Notes: generated by a model from the sequence alone, not told the origin. A stretch of 57,029 nucleotides of DNA from Chitinophagaceae bacterium (GCA_004322425.1 SCVJ01000046.1:1-57029), one strand, 5' to 3'; counted from the first letter of the stretch, positions 17,086-25,143 are shown. A program made the numbers and translations.

Positions 17086-18879
17086 TTAAAAACAATAGCT
17101 TTTTTCAGTAATCATTTTGTCGGCAATTCTTCTTCTTGCATTTTTACTATTTAACGGTTCTGTTTTTGTAAAGCGCTTCAATCCTACTAACATCATTCGC
17201 TGCTCGTCCCCTTCGGCAAATGCATTAATCGCATCCTTTCCATTTTTTTCAATGCGATTGGCTGCATCATATAAATACGTTTGCAGCATATCTACATAAA
17301 CCCCACAAGCGGCTTCTCCTTTTTCATTTACCATTTTTGTTACTCGCAATAAAGTACTTTCCGCATTAAATGTATCAATGGCCATGTCGGCAATAAGCAT
17401 TAATATTTCTTGTTCACTTTCGATTTTCATCATTAATTTTTGCACGGCCCCGCCGGCTGCCATCAATATTGCTTTTTTAAAATTTTGAATCAACTTTTTT
17501 TCTTTGATAAATAAACCATCCTCCAAATCAGAAAAGTCGGGAATACTCATAAGCTCTTTTTGAACAGCCATTGCTGCTCCCATTATATCCAACCTCCCTT
17601 GCATGGCACGCTTCAGGGTCATATCAAGCGTAAGAAGTCGATTGATTTCATTCGTTCCTTCATAAATTCTATTGATGCGACTATCGCGATAAGCTCTTGA
17701 AATATTATATTCTGCACTAAATCCATTTCCTCCATGAATTTGTACCCCTTCATCCACAATATAATCTAACACCTCACTTCCGTACACTTTCAACATAGCA
17801 CATTCAATGGCATACTCTTCTGCTGCTCCCAATAATGCTTTACTAAAAGGTGTACCATCTGCTAATAACTCATGTTCTTTTTTATCAATCCAATTGGCAA
17901 CGCGATACAATGAACTTTCGCAAGCAAATATTTTGATGGCCATTTCTGCCAACTTATGTTTGATAGCTCCGAAGTTAGAAATCGGTTGCTTGAATTGCTC
18001 TCTCGAAACGGCATACTTTACTGACTCGGTTGTGGCTGCTTTTGCTCCACCAATTACAGCAGCGGCTAATTTTAAACGACCAAGATTAAGTATGTTAAAT
18101 GCAATTTTGTGTCCCTTTCCAATTTCTCCTAATACATTTTCTACTGGCACTTTACAATCTTGAAAATATAACTGAACAGTTGAAGATCCTTTGATACCCA
18201 TTTTGTGTTCTTCGGGCCCAAGTGTAAATCCTTCAGTTCCTCTGTCCACAATAAATCCAGTAAAATCTTTACCCTCTACTTTAGCAAAAACAGTATATAC
18301 ATCTGCAAAACCTCCGTTGGTAATCCAACATTTTTGTCCATTTAATAAATAATATTTTCCATCGCTACTTAACTTGGCTGTTGTTTTTGCTCCCAATGCA
18401 TCACTTCCACTATTGGGTTCAGTAAGGCCGTAAGCTCCCGCCCATTCTCCACTAGCAAGCTTTGGAATATATTTTTGTTTTTGCTCTTCTGTTCCAAAAT
18501 ATAAAATAGGCAACGATCCAATGCAAGTGTGTGCAGATACAGCAACAGAAAAAGAATGACCCGCTCCCAAGTATTCACATATAATAGTAGCGGAAACAAA
18601 ATCTTTTCCTAAGCCGCCGTATTCTTCGGGGAACGTTATTCCCAACATACCTAGTTCGCCAGCTTTGGTAACTAACGATTTCATCAGACCGGGTTCAAGA
18701 TTATCAATCCTATCCAGATTGGGAAAAATTTCTGTTTCCAAAAACTGCGTGCACATATCCCGAATCATTTTTTGTTCCTCGGAAAAATTTTCGGCAGTAA
18801 ATGTTTCTGTTTGTGCTGATTCTTTTACTAGCCACTCGCCGCCTTTTATTGTAGTAGCTATTTTTACTTGACTGCTCAT
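17086..18879 (-). CDS. Acyl-CoA dehydrogenase (long, VLCAD-like type)
   Basis: This 597-residue flavoenzyme oxidises acyl-CoA to enoyl-CoA in beta-oxidation. It shows the signature AYGLTEPNSGSDA, the FAD-binding WITNGG segment and the catalytic-base loop SRINRIYEGTNEINRLL. A C-terminal extension of about 190 residues beyond the usual 380-residue core places it with the very-long-chain type (as in VLCAD/ACAD9). Chain-length preference cannot be read directly. It lies 29 bases downstream of a MarR-family regulator on the same strand and upstream of korB, so regulated fatty-acid use feeding reduced ferredoxin is a reasonable inference. Confidence 0.93.
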   Translation of the reverse strand: MSSQVKIATTIKGGEWLVKESAQTETFTAENFSEEQKMIRDMCTQFLETEIFPNLDRIDNLEPGLMKSLVTKAGELGMLGITFPEEYGGLGKDFVSATIICEYLGAGHSFSVAVSAHTCIGSLPILYFGTEEQKQKYIPKLASGEWAGAYGLTEPNSGSDALGAKTTAKLSSDGKYYLLNGQKCWITNGGFADVYTVFAKVEGKDFTGFIVDRGTEGFTLGPEEHKMGIKGSSTVQLYFQDCKVPVENVLGEIGKGHKIAFNILNLGRLKLAAAVIGGAKAATTESVKYAVSREQFKQPISNFGAIKHKLAEMAIKIFACESSLYRVANWIDKKEHELLADGTPFSKALLGAAEEYAIECAMLKVYGSEVLDYIVDEGVQIHGGNGFSAEYNISRAYRDSRINRIYEGTNEINRLLTLDMTLKRAMQGRLDIMGAAMAVQKELMSIPDFSDLEDGLFIKEKKLIQNFKKAILMAAGGAVQKLMMKIESEQEILMLIADMAIDTFNAESTLLRVTKMVNEKGEAACGVYVDMLQTYLYDAANRIEKNGKDAINAFAEGDEQRMMLVGLKRFTKTEPLNSKNARRRIADKMITEKSYCF

Positions 18880-18908
18880 AACAAATTTTATTAAATTGAT
18901 TAAATATT

Positions 18909-19349
18909 TTACTTAAGATTATCGTAAACAACTTGCAATACTTCTTTACAGATTTCAATTTTTTCGGGAGGAACAGATACTAGGGATTCGTTTAAGGTTT
19001 CTTCTGCTAACAACATAGTTTGCTCCTGCAGTTTTTGCGCTTGTTTTGTCAACGTGATTTTATTAATCCTTCCGTCATTTTCTGAAGGCACACGTTTTAC
19101 TAAATTCAATTTTTCTAAATTATCTACTAATCGTGTGATGCTCGGTTTATCGCGAAAAGTAGCATTACATAATTCTTGTTGGCTTTTGCCGTCATCTTTC
19201 CACAAATGATATAAAACACTCCATTGCTCAATGGTAAGATTCATACCGGCGGCATTTAGTTTTTTTTGCAACCGTCTTGCAATAGCAGTAGATGCTTTTC
19301 CTGTAATAAAACTGTATAACTCACCTTTCTTAAAATGTTGATTTGACAT
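18909..19349 (-). CDS. MarR-family transcriptional regulator
   Basis: This 146-residue winged-helix regulator has the MarR layout: a dimerisation helix (SFITGKASTAIARRLQKKL), the core IEQWSVLYHLWKDDGKSQQELCNATFRDKPSITRLVDNLEK, a wing (RVPSENDGRINKITLTKQ) and a C-terminal helix. I chose the ATG at 19349, because the upstream extension to 19400 would run across the promoter and operator. A perfect 18-base palindrome lies one base upstream of this ATG, which suggests autoregulation. The acyl-CoA dehydrogenase and possibly korB are the likely targets; the ligand may be an acyl-CoA or fatty acid, which is inference. Confidence 0.9.
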   Translation of the reverse strand: MSNQHFKKGELYSFITGKASTAIARRLQKKLNAAGMNLTIEQWSVLYHLWKDDGKSQQELCNATFRDKPSITRLVDNLEKLNLVKRVPSENDGRINKITLTKQAQKLQEQTMLLAEETLNESLVSVPPEKIEICKEVLQVVYDNLK

Positions 19350-19350
19350 A

Positions 19351-19368
19351 TAGTTGTTTATGCAACTA
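19351..19368. promoter_or_regulatory. Putative MarR operator, perfect 6-6-6 palindrome
   Basis: TAGTTG (19351-19356) and CAACTA (19363-19368) form a perfect inverted repeat around a 6-base spacer, the size and type of site bound by MarR-family dimers. It occupies the leader between the predicted transcription start and the ATG of the MarR gene, so binding would block transcription. Assignment is inferred from position and symmetry. Confidence 0.7.
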
Positions 19369-19370
19369 TT

Positions 19371-19400
19371 CAAAAATAGCATTATATAAGAATCCACCAA
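19371..19400 (-). promoter_or_regulatory. Bacteroidota-type promoter for the marR-acyl-CoA dehydrogenase unit
   Basis: On the minus strand TTG (complement of 19398-19400) and TATTTTTG (complement of 19371-19378) are separated by exactly 19 bases, a full match to TTG-N19-TAnnTTTG. The predicted start of transcription, near 19366, falls inside the palindromic operator. Confidence 0.75.
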
Positions 19401-19411
19401 ATTATTTTTAA

Positions 19412-19429
19412 ACCCAACTGCACTTGGGT
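19412..19429. promoter_or_regulatory. Second palindrome in the divergent intergenic region
   Basis: ACCCAA (19412-19417) and TTGGGT (19424-19429) form a perfect inverted repeat with a 6-base spacer. It lies upstream of both the marR promoter and the glycosyltransferase start. Its sequence differs from the MarR-type site, so a different regulator or no function at all is possible. Confidence 0.35.
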
Positions 19430-19452
19430 AATTTCTATAGCCACTGTTTTGT

Positions 19453-19460
19453 TAGCTTTG
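19453..19460 (+). promoter_or_regulatory. Possible -7 element for the glycosyltransferase gene
   Basis: TAGCTTTG fits TAnnTTTG and ends 7 bases before the ATG at 19468, so a transcript would have almost no leader. The -33 TTG is not at the preferred distance. Confidence 0.45.
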
Positions 19461-19467
19461 TCTTTAT

Positions 19468-20583
19468 ATGTTGTTGTTTTACATACTTCTAGGCCTACTG
19501 ATTGTTTATGGAATACTAATTATTTATTACCGTATGGGCTGGAAAACAATTCCGCCATTCATTGCAGATCAGATCATTCCTCAACTTCGAATTTCAATAA
19601 TAGTTGCTGCCCGTAACGAAGAAAAAGTTATTGGTCGTTTATTAAAATCACTAACTGAACAAACTTATCCATCAGAATTATATGAAATAATTGTAGTGGA
19701 TGATCATTCAACCGATGCTACAGCAAAAATTGTACAGCATTTTTCAAAAGTGCGATTAATTCAATTAGAAGAAAATAATTTAAACTCCTATAAAAAGAAA
19801 GCAATTGAAACTGGCATTGCTGCTGCTACCGGAGACTGGATTGTAACCACCGATGCCGATTGTGTAGCACCACCCAATTGGTTGTTAACAATTGCCTCAT
19901 TTAAAGAAAAAACAAATGCCGTATTTATTGCGGCCCCTGTTGTAATGGAGACTAATCGAACTATTTTGCAAAATTTTCAAGCCTTAGATTTTTTAACAAT
20001 GCAAGGAATTACCGCAGCCTCTGTTCAACATAAATTTCATACTATGTGCAATGGAGCAAATTTATCTTTTGAAAAAAAAGTATTCGATGAGGTTGGAGGA
20101 TTTACAAATATCGACCATATTTCTTCCGGCGATGATATGTTTCTTATGCATAAAATTGCTCAGATACACCCGAGCGGGGTTTCTTATCTGCAGTCAAAAG
20201 ATGCTTTAATCAATACAGAGGCACAAGTAACTTGGAATGATTTTTTTCAGCAACGCATTCGTTGGGCAAGTAAGGCTACACACTACAAAGACATAAATAT
20301 TTTTGTTGTTCTACTATTGGTTTATGTGTTGAATCTTTTTTTATTTTTTATTTTTCTTGTAGGTTTTTGGCAACAAAAGTTTTGGATATATTTTGTGTTT
20401 GGCGCAACAACAAAAGCAATCATTGAATGGTTACTGGTGCATCCCGTTGCAAAATTTTATGGAAAGCAGCATTTGATAAAATTTCTATTTCTGTATCAAC
20501 CCCTTCACATAATTTATGTGCTCTTAGCCGGTTGGCTTGGAACGTTTGGAAATTTTGAATGGAAAGGACGAACCGTTAAATAA
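19468..20583 (+). CDS. Membrane glycosyltransferase, family 2
   Basis: This 371-residue protein has one N-terminal membrane helix, a GT2 (GT-A fold) catalytic domain and three C-terminal membrane segments (about residues 270-355). Catalytic features are IIVAARNEEKVIGRLLKSL, VVDDHSTDAT, the metal-binding TTDADCV and QQRIRWASKA, which is the QxxRW motif of processive enzymes. It may build an exopolysaccharide or glycosylate a lipid; the sugar is unknown. It is divergent from the marR unit and stands alone on its strand before trmB. Confidence 0.85.
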   Translation: MLLFYILLGLLIVYGILIIYYRMGWKTIPPFIADQIIPQLRISIIVAARNEEKVIGRLLKSLTEQTYPSELYEIIVVDDHSTDATAKIVQHFSKVRLIQLEENNLNSYKKKAIETGIAAATGDWIVTTDADCVAPPNWLLTIASFKEKTNAVFIAAPVVMETNRTILQNFQALDFLTMQGITAASVQHKFHTMCNGANLSFEKKVFDEVGGFTNIDHISSGDDMFLMHKIAQIHPSGVSYLQSKDALINTEAQVTWNDFFQQRIRWASKATHYKDINIFVVLLLVYVLNLFLFFIFLVGFWQQKFWIYFVFGATTKAIIEWLLVHPVAKFYGKQHLIKFLFLYQPLHIIYVLLAGWLGTFGNFEWKGRTVK

Positions 20584-20587
20584 TTTT

Positions 20588-21004
20588 TTACGGCTTTCTT
20601 GAGTAGCGGTAGGTACCAGTCCATTTATTATTCGCATCGGTACGAGAAGTAACCGTAACAGTAGTAATACAAATTATACTTACTGGAGTTCCCGTGATTG
20701 TAAAATCATTCACAGCAACTGTACTGTTTTGACTGGCAGTAAAAAAAGCAGGATCCACAGAGCCGTCATCTTTTTTACTCGAAATAGCAATCGTTACACC
20801 TTGCGCTGGCATAGTAGAATTGATGGTAACTTTTAAAGGAAATGTTGCTTGCGGAGCAGGGGGCTGAACAGAATTAGCTGCTGGATCTAATGTTACTTGT
20901 AAACTCGCTTCGGCAGGCGGCGGCGGTGTTTTTTTCTTACACTTGCCGGCTACACCCAATAATAAAGAAGATACAATAAATATATATATCAGTAATTTTC
21001 TCAT
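20588..21004 (-). CDS. Secreted or lipid-linked protein of unknown function
   Basis: I do not recognise a family for this 138-residue protein. It has an N-terminal hydrophobic signal (about residues 4-20), then GKCKKKTPPPPAE, a proline-rich linker after a cysteine. The residue before that cysteine is lysine, so it is a poor lipobox and lipoprotein status is uncertain. The rest (about residues 35-138) is rich in Thr, Val and Ser and looks like one beta-sandwich domain of the Ig-like kind. It converges with the glycosyltransferase gene, 4 bases from its end. Confidence 0.6.
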   Translation of the reverse strand: MRKLLIYIFIVSSLLLGVAGKCKKKTPPPPAEASLQVTLDPAANSVQPPAPQATFPLKVTINSTMPAQGVTIAISSKKDDGSVDPAFFTASQNSTVAVNDFTITGTPVSIICITTVTVTSRTDANNKWTGTYRYSRKP

Positions 21005-21081
21005 AATGCTACCCTTTAAAAAACTAAGATAAGAATTCTACAACTAACATATTAAACTTCTACACACTATCTTTCATTTTT

Positions 21082-21089
21082 TATCTTTG
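21082..21089 (+). promoter_or_regulatory. -7 element close to the trmB start codon
   Basis: TATCTTTG matches TAnnTTTG and ends 6 bases before the trmB ATG, so the transcript would be nearly leaderless. The -33 region is weak (no TTG at 19 bases). Confidence 0.5.
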
Positions 21090-21095
21090 CACGTT

Positions 21096-21806
21096 ATGGC
21101 ACAAAAAAAATTGCAACGATTTGAAGATTTGAAAACCTTGCAAAATGTATTGCAATATCCCCTAAACATGGGCGGGAATTGGAAAACTTTTTTTAATAAC
21201 AAAAATCCCATAACACTTGAACTGGCCTGTGGTAAAGGTGAATATGCCATAGGGCTTGCAGAATTATATCCGCAAAAAAATTTCATTGGAATAGATATTA
21301 AAGGAAACCGCATTTGGGTGGGAGCTAAAAAGGCTTTAAAGCTCGGCCTTAGCAATGTTGCCTATCTTAGAATTCAAATCGATAAAATAACTGAGTATTT
21401 TTCTGCTGAAGAAATTGAAGATATCTGGATTACATTTCCTGACCCTCAATTGAGAACCGGAAAGGCAAAAAAAAGATTAACCCATCCAAGATTTTTACGC
21501 TCATATAAACACGTATTGCATCCAAAAGGATGTATTCATTTAAAAACAGACAGTACGGCTCTTTATAAATTTACCAAACTAGTTATTGAAAGATATCATT
21601 GCTTCTTGTTAGAAGATATTGCCAATGTCAATAATGAAAAAATAGTTCACGAAGAACTAAAAATAAAAACATATTACGAATCGTTGGATATTGCGAAGAG
21701 CAATCAAATTTATTTTTTAAAATTTTCACTGCCAGAATTTTTTCCAGATATTTCTGCTGATAAATTATTGCAACAATTTTTAAAAGAATATGAACACGTT
21801 GATTGA
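21096..21806 (+). CDS. trmB: tRNA (guanine-N7)-methyltransferase
   Basis: This 236-residue enzyme makes m7G46 in tRNA using S-adenosylmethionine. The SAM site is visible in LELACGKGEYAIGLAELYP and FIGIDIKGNRIW, and the catalytic region in EDIWITFPDPQLRTGKAKKRLTHPRFL, including the family motif TFPDP. The ATG at 21096 follows a -7 element by 6 bases; an in-frame TTG upstream is less likely. The final 17 bases overlap the DUF5522 gene, which suggests coupled translation. Confidence 0.94.
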   Translation: MAQKKLQRFEDLKTLQNVLQYPLNMGGNWKTFFNNKNPITLELACGKGEYAIGLAELYPQKNFIGIDIKGNRIWVGAKKALKLGLSNVAYLRIQIDKITEYFSAEEIEDIWITFPDPQLRTGKAKKRLTHPRFLRSYKHVLHPKGCIHLKTDSTALYKFTKLVIERYHCFLLEDIANVNNEKIVHEELKIKTYYESLDIAKSNQIYFLKFSLPEFFPDISADKLLQQFLKEYEHVD

Positions 21807-21975
21807 AGGAAAAGATTTTTATTTTAATGAAAATGGCCTGATGGTTATGACGGAACATTACCATCTTGAAAAAGGTAGCTGTTGTGGTTTGGGCTGTTTG
21901 CATTGCCCCTACTTGTACAAAATGGTTTCCGAGCCAAATCGTACCCATTTACTTAATTCGAAAATTGAAAAATAA
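21790..21975 (+). CDS. DUF5522 cysteine-rich small protein
   Basis: This 61-residue protein fits the DUF5522 family: YFNENGLMVMTEHYHLEKG followed by the cysteine cluster CCGLGCLHCPY (four Cys in eleven residues), which suggests binding of zinc or an iron-sulfur cluster. The function is unknown. Its start lies within the end of trmB and the alkyltransferase-like gene follows 19 bases later, so all three are probably one transcript. Confidence 0.78.
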   Translation: MNTLIEGKDFYFNENGLMVMTEHYHLEKGSCCGLGCLHCPYLYKMVSEPNRTHLLNSKIEK

Positions 21976-21994
21976 TAATTTGTAATTTCAATTC

Positions 21995-22384
21995 ATGGCT
22001 ATTCCAAAAAAAAATTCATACAAACTGCCAACGTTAAATATATCAGGGAAAAAAGAATCAAATTTTTTTGAACAGGTGTATGAAATTACTCGACAAATTC
22101 CAAAAGGAAGAGTAACTAGTTATGGTGCTATTGCAACTTGCCTAGGCACAAAACTTTCTTCTCGGATGGTAGGATGGGCTATGAATGGATCGCATAAAGT
22201 AAAACCTAAAGTACCAGCTCACAGAGTTGTAAATCGCAAAGGACTACTTACAGGTAAATTAAATTTTGAAACTCCTACACGTATGGAAGATCTTTTAAAA
22301 AAAGAAGGAATAAAAATTAAAAACGATTCGGTAGTGGATTTCGAAAAAATATTTTGGGACCCTCTTGAAGAATTGCATTTTTAA
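21995..22384 (+). CDS. Alkyltransferase-like protein (MGMT fold without active cysteine)
   Basis: This 129-residue protein has the DNA-binding C-terminal domain of O6-alkylguanine-DNA alkyltransferases: VYEITRQIPKGRVTSYGAIA, RMVGWAMNG and the active-site region, which reads VPAHRVVNRKG. The normal PCHRV motif has Ala75 in place of the acceptor cysteine, so methyl transfer to the protein is not possible. In the known alkyltransferase-like (ATL) proteins such loss goes with recognition of O6-alkylguanine and handover to nucleotide excision repair; that role is inferred here. It follows DUF5522 by 19 bases and ends 8 bases before the convergent DUF420 gene. Confidence 0.88.
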   Translation: MAIPKKNSYKLPTLNISGKKESNFFEQVYEITRQIPKGRVTSYGAIATCLGTKLSSRMVGWAMNGSHKVKPKVPAHRVVNRKGLLTGKLNFETPTRMEDLLKKEGIKIKNDSVVDFEKIFWDPLEELHF

Positions 22385-22392
22385 ACCTCACC

Positions 22393-22932
22393 TTAATAAT
22401 ACGGACTAATCATAATATACACCAACACTCCTGTGATGGCTACATACAACCAAATGGGCCAAGTTACTTTTGCCAATTTTTTGTGTTGAGGCCATTCTCC
22501 AATTAAAGCTCTATACGCTGTAAATAAAATAAATGGTAATATTAATCCAGCAAGTGGAATATGGGTGAATAAAATAATATAGTAGATAGTCCGCATTGTT
22601 CCGTCGTCTCCAAAACTTGTTTCTCCTGCAAATAAATGATGGCAGATATAACTCACCAAAAACAAGATTGATAAAATCATAGCGGCCATCATCATTCTTT
22701 TATGCGCTAAATATTTTTTGTTTTTAACGGCCCACAAAGCAGTAACTAATAAAATAGCAACAGTAGAATTAATGATTGCATTGGCTCTCGCAAACCAGTG
22801 TATGTCAAATCCAAGATTGACCTCCAGCTTTACTCGGCTTAAAACAGCAACTGCTACAAATACAATAGCAGAAACTAAGAAAATAAAAAAGCGAGCTTTC
22901 GCGTCATTTTTTTGCCAGGCAGCAGATAACAT
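22393..22932 (-). CDS. DUF420 membrane protein associated with cytochrome oxidase
   Basis: This 179-residue protein has five hydrophobic helices and matches the DUF420 family (YozB/CtaM-like), whose members are needed for maturation of heme-copper oxidases in some bacteria. Visible features are FARANAIINSTVAILLVTAL, HKRMMMAAMILSILFLVSYICHHL and PLAGLILPFILFTAYRAL, with histidines facing the helices. It follows the SCO gene after 3 bases. A role in loading copper or in oxidase assembly is inferred from this context. Confidence 0.82.
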   Translation of the reverse strand: MLSAAWQKNDAKARFFIFLVSAIVFVAVAVLSRVKLEVNLGFDIHWFARANAIINSTVAILLVTALWAVKNKKYLAHKRMMMAAMILSILFLVSYICHHLFAGETSFGDDGTMRTIYYIILFTHIPLAGLILPFILFTAYRALIGEWPQHKKLAKVTWPIWLYVAITGVLVYIMISPYY

Positions 22933-22935
22933 AAA

Positions 22936-23751
22936 TTATTTATTTTTTATTTTTCGTATCCCGATTAAAAAAATACCAAGTGCAACAAGTGTCAACAAAA
23001 AGACAACTCCTATCAACTCCAACTTATCAGAAAAGTAACTCGGTCGCTTTTTATTTTTCTCCAACGAAAGTATAACAATGTCTTGAGAAAGTTTTGCTAG
23101 AGAAGTAGAATCTAGTCCATGATAATAACCACGAATAATTCGTTCTCCATCAATCAACACAAACCGATCAGTATGAATGAACGAAGTATCAATTCCCTCC
23201 CCATCCACTACACCCAGCTTCATTTCATTAATACATAAATCATAAATCGATTTTTTTTCGCCAGTAAGCAACCACCAGTTCATAGGGTTTACTTGAAAAC
23301 GATCGGCCCATTTTTTTAGTTCAGCAACCGAATCCCTTTCCGGATCAACACTGAACGAAAGAAACTGAACATAGTCGGCTGTTCTATCTCCAACCTTTTG
23401 TGATTTTTTAAGTGCGTCTTGCAACCATTTCATATTTCCCGTCAGTGTGGGACAAATAGTTGGACAGTGTGTAAAGAAAAAATTGGCAACAATAATTTTA
23501 TTTCCCAAAGAGCTCTTCATATTTTCCCATCCAATGGTTTCTCCCAATTGATTAGTGAGTGCAATTTTTGGAAGTGAATGCCAAACTGTATCTGTTTCTA
23601 TTTTGCCCTTATTTACTTTATCAATAACTGAATCAACAAAGTATCGCGGAGGAATATCAATAGCGTTTTTGCTAAGAGATTTGACAACAAAGTAACTACC
23701 CAATGGCAGCAACAAAGCAATAAACAAAGCAGATAGTGCAGTTTTATTCAA
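22936..23751 (-). CDS. SCO1/SenC copper chaperone
   Basis: This 271-residue membrane-anchored thioredoxin-fold protein delivers copper to the CuA site of cytochrome oxidase subunit II. It has an N-terminal membrane anchor, the copper-binding FTHCPTICPTLTGNM (CxxxC) and the distal histidine in FIHTDRFVLID. A second hydrophobic helix at the C-terminus (about residues 246-264) is unusual for SCO1 but seen in Bacteroidota. It lies behind a strong terminator hairpin that separates it from subunit IV, so it is probably expressed by read-through or from a weak promoter. Confidence 0.92.
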   Translation of the reverse strand: MNKTALSALFIALLLPLGSYFVVKSLSKNAIDIPPRYFVDSVIDKVNKGKIETDTVWHSLPKIALTNQLGETIGWENMKSSLGNKIIVANFFFTHCPTICPTLTGNMKWLQDALKKSQKVGDRTADYVQFLSFSVDPERDSVAELKKWADRFQVNPMNWWLLTGEKKSIYDLCINEMKLGVVDGEGIDTSFIHTDRFVLIDGERIIRGYYHGLDSTSLAKLSQDIVILSLEKNKKRPSYFSDKLELIGVVFLLTLVALGIFLIGIRKIKNK

Positions 23752-23762
23752 GCTGATACATT

Positions 23763-23792
23763 TTAAAAAATAGTCCCGCCAAAAAGCGGGAC
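23763..23792 (-). terminator. Rho-independent terminator after cytochrome oxidase subunit IV
   Basis: A perfect 7-base GC-rich stem (GTCCCGC at 23773-23779 with GCGGGAC at 23786-23792, 6-base loop) is followed on the minus strand by TATTTTTTAAAA. It lies between the subunit IV stop and the SCO start, so it would end or attenuate the main respiratory transcript. Confidence 0.85.
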
Positions 23793-23834
23793 ATCTAATT
23801 AATTATTAATTCTATGAAATTATTTTTATTAAAA

Positions 23835-24251
23835 TCAATGCCCGGTTTTGCTTTTTACTTCCACAGAAGTTCTTTCTTTAAAATGTTTATCATAATTATT
23901 ACGAAGATTTTTATAAGAATTTCCATCCAATAAAAATGCTGCAATAAACCAAATAAACAACATCAGAGGAACTGCAATAGTCATAATCATGTTTCTTATT
24001 TCATCCCCGAGGTGCATAAAAATTGAAACTATATAGAAAGCTTTTGCTAACGAAAGAATTACAATAACTCCTTTGATGGCCAAGTTGAAACTCGATTGCC
24101 AATCAGTAGCGTAAAGCAACAGTCCAAGTCCTAATTCAATTAAGGTAATGAAAAGCAATACCCAAAATGTTGACCAAATCCGCTTCGTGTCATTGGATGG
24201 TTCATGATGAAAAGTAATTTCTGATGCTACTGCATGATCTTGATGTTCCAT
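23835..24251 (-). CDS. Cytochrome c oxidase subunit IV (bacterial type)
   Basis: This 138-residue protein has three membrane helices (about residues 28-47, 58-79 and 87-109) and matches the bacterial subunit IV family: WVLLFITLIELGLG, VILSLAKAFYIVSIFMHLGDE and PLMLFIWFIAAFLLDG. The N-terminus is rich in histidine and acidic residues. It is the last gene of the respiratory operon before the terminator and lies 20 bases behind the larger subunit III gene. Confidence 0.88.
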   Translation of the reverse strand: MEHQDHAVASEITFHHEPSNDTKRIWSTFWVLLFITLIELGLGLLLYATDWQSSFNLAIKGVIVILSLAKAFYIVSIFMHLGDEIRNMIMTIAVPLMLFIWFIAAFLLDGNSYKNLRNNYDKHFKERTSVEVKSKTGH

Positions 24252-24270
24252 ATACTATTATTCAGATTAT

Positions 24271-25143
24271 TTAAATTAGATAAAAACAAAGAAATACAAA
24301 TACCCAAACCAAATCTACAAAGTGCCAGTACAATCCAGCCTTTTCAATCATTAGATAATGTCCTCTTCTTTGAAATACTCCTTTTTGTGCCATGATTAAC
24401 ATAACAATATTAATGATGACTCCAGAAAAAACGTGAAAGCCGTGAAAACCTGTAATGCCATAAAAATAACCTCCAAAAGCAACAGGTCCTTTTTCACGAA
24501 TATGTAACTCGGCCACATTCAACATTCCAGTCAGTTGCTCGTGAGACATTCCCATTAGTTGTTCATGTGTAAAATTAGAATGTTGTTCGTGCACAATTGC
24601 TGCTACCGTTTCATGAGAGGTCGCTTTCAATGCATCAACAACCTCGGTTCCTTCAACCAATTTTCCCCATGGATTTTCTCTCATGGTTTGACCAATCAAT
24701 TCAAGCTTACCTTCTGCAAGCACTGCATGTGTGCCAGTAATTAAGTGATGCCATTCCCATGCTTGACAACCAAGAAATGCAAGACCTCCAATAATGGTCC
24801 AAAACATCCATTTTACTACAGCTTTTTTATTGCCATGATGACCAGCATGAACGGCTAACACCATTGTTACCGAACTCACGATAAGTATAAAAGTCATGAC
24901 GCTTACAAAAGCCAATGGAAGATTTGCATGTCCAGCTCCGGGCAATGCATTAAAAACCACATTCGGATCGGGCCAAAAATTTTGAGAAACACGAATTGTA
25001 CCATAAGAAATTAGAAATGCTCCAAAGGTGAAGGTGTCACTCATCAAAAAATACCACATCATCAATTTCCCATATTCCATATTGAAGGGGCTTCTGCCTC
25101 CATTCCACCATTTAGTTTGATGTGTTGTTAGATTATTAGACAT
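24271..25143 (-). CDS. Cytochrome c oxidase subunit III (large paralogue)
   Basis: This 290-residue subunit III of the aa3-type oxidase has the usual membrane helices, including KLMMWYFLMSDTFTFGAFLISY, CQAWEWHHLI and TGFHGFHVFSG with the conserved histidines, and the final YWHFVDLVWVFVFLCFYL. Between two helices, about residues 135-222, it carries an unusual polar insertion with HEQLMGMS and HEQLTGML in direct succession. It lies 20 bases behind the shorter subunit III gene on the same transcript. Confidence 0.93.
   Translation of the reverse strand: MSNNLTTHQTKWWNGGRSPFNMEYGKLMMWYFLMSDTFTFGAFLISYGTIRVSQNFWPDPNVVFNALPGAGHANLPLAFVSVMTFILIVSSVTMVLAVHAGHHGNKKAVVKWMFWTIIGGLAFLGCQAWEWHHLITGTHAVLAEGKLELIGQTMRENPWGKLVEGTEVVDALKATSHETVAAIVHEQHSNFTHEQLMGMSHEQLTGMLNVAELHIREKGPVAFGGYFYGITGFHGFHVFSGVIINIVMLIMAQKGVFQRRGHYLMIEKAGLYWHFVDLVWVFVFLCFYLI

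Noticed and set aside
21995-22384. Methylated-DNA-protein cysteine methyltransferase (Ogt)
   Set aside because: The acceptor Cys in the PCHRV motif is Ala.
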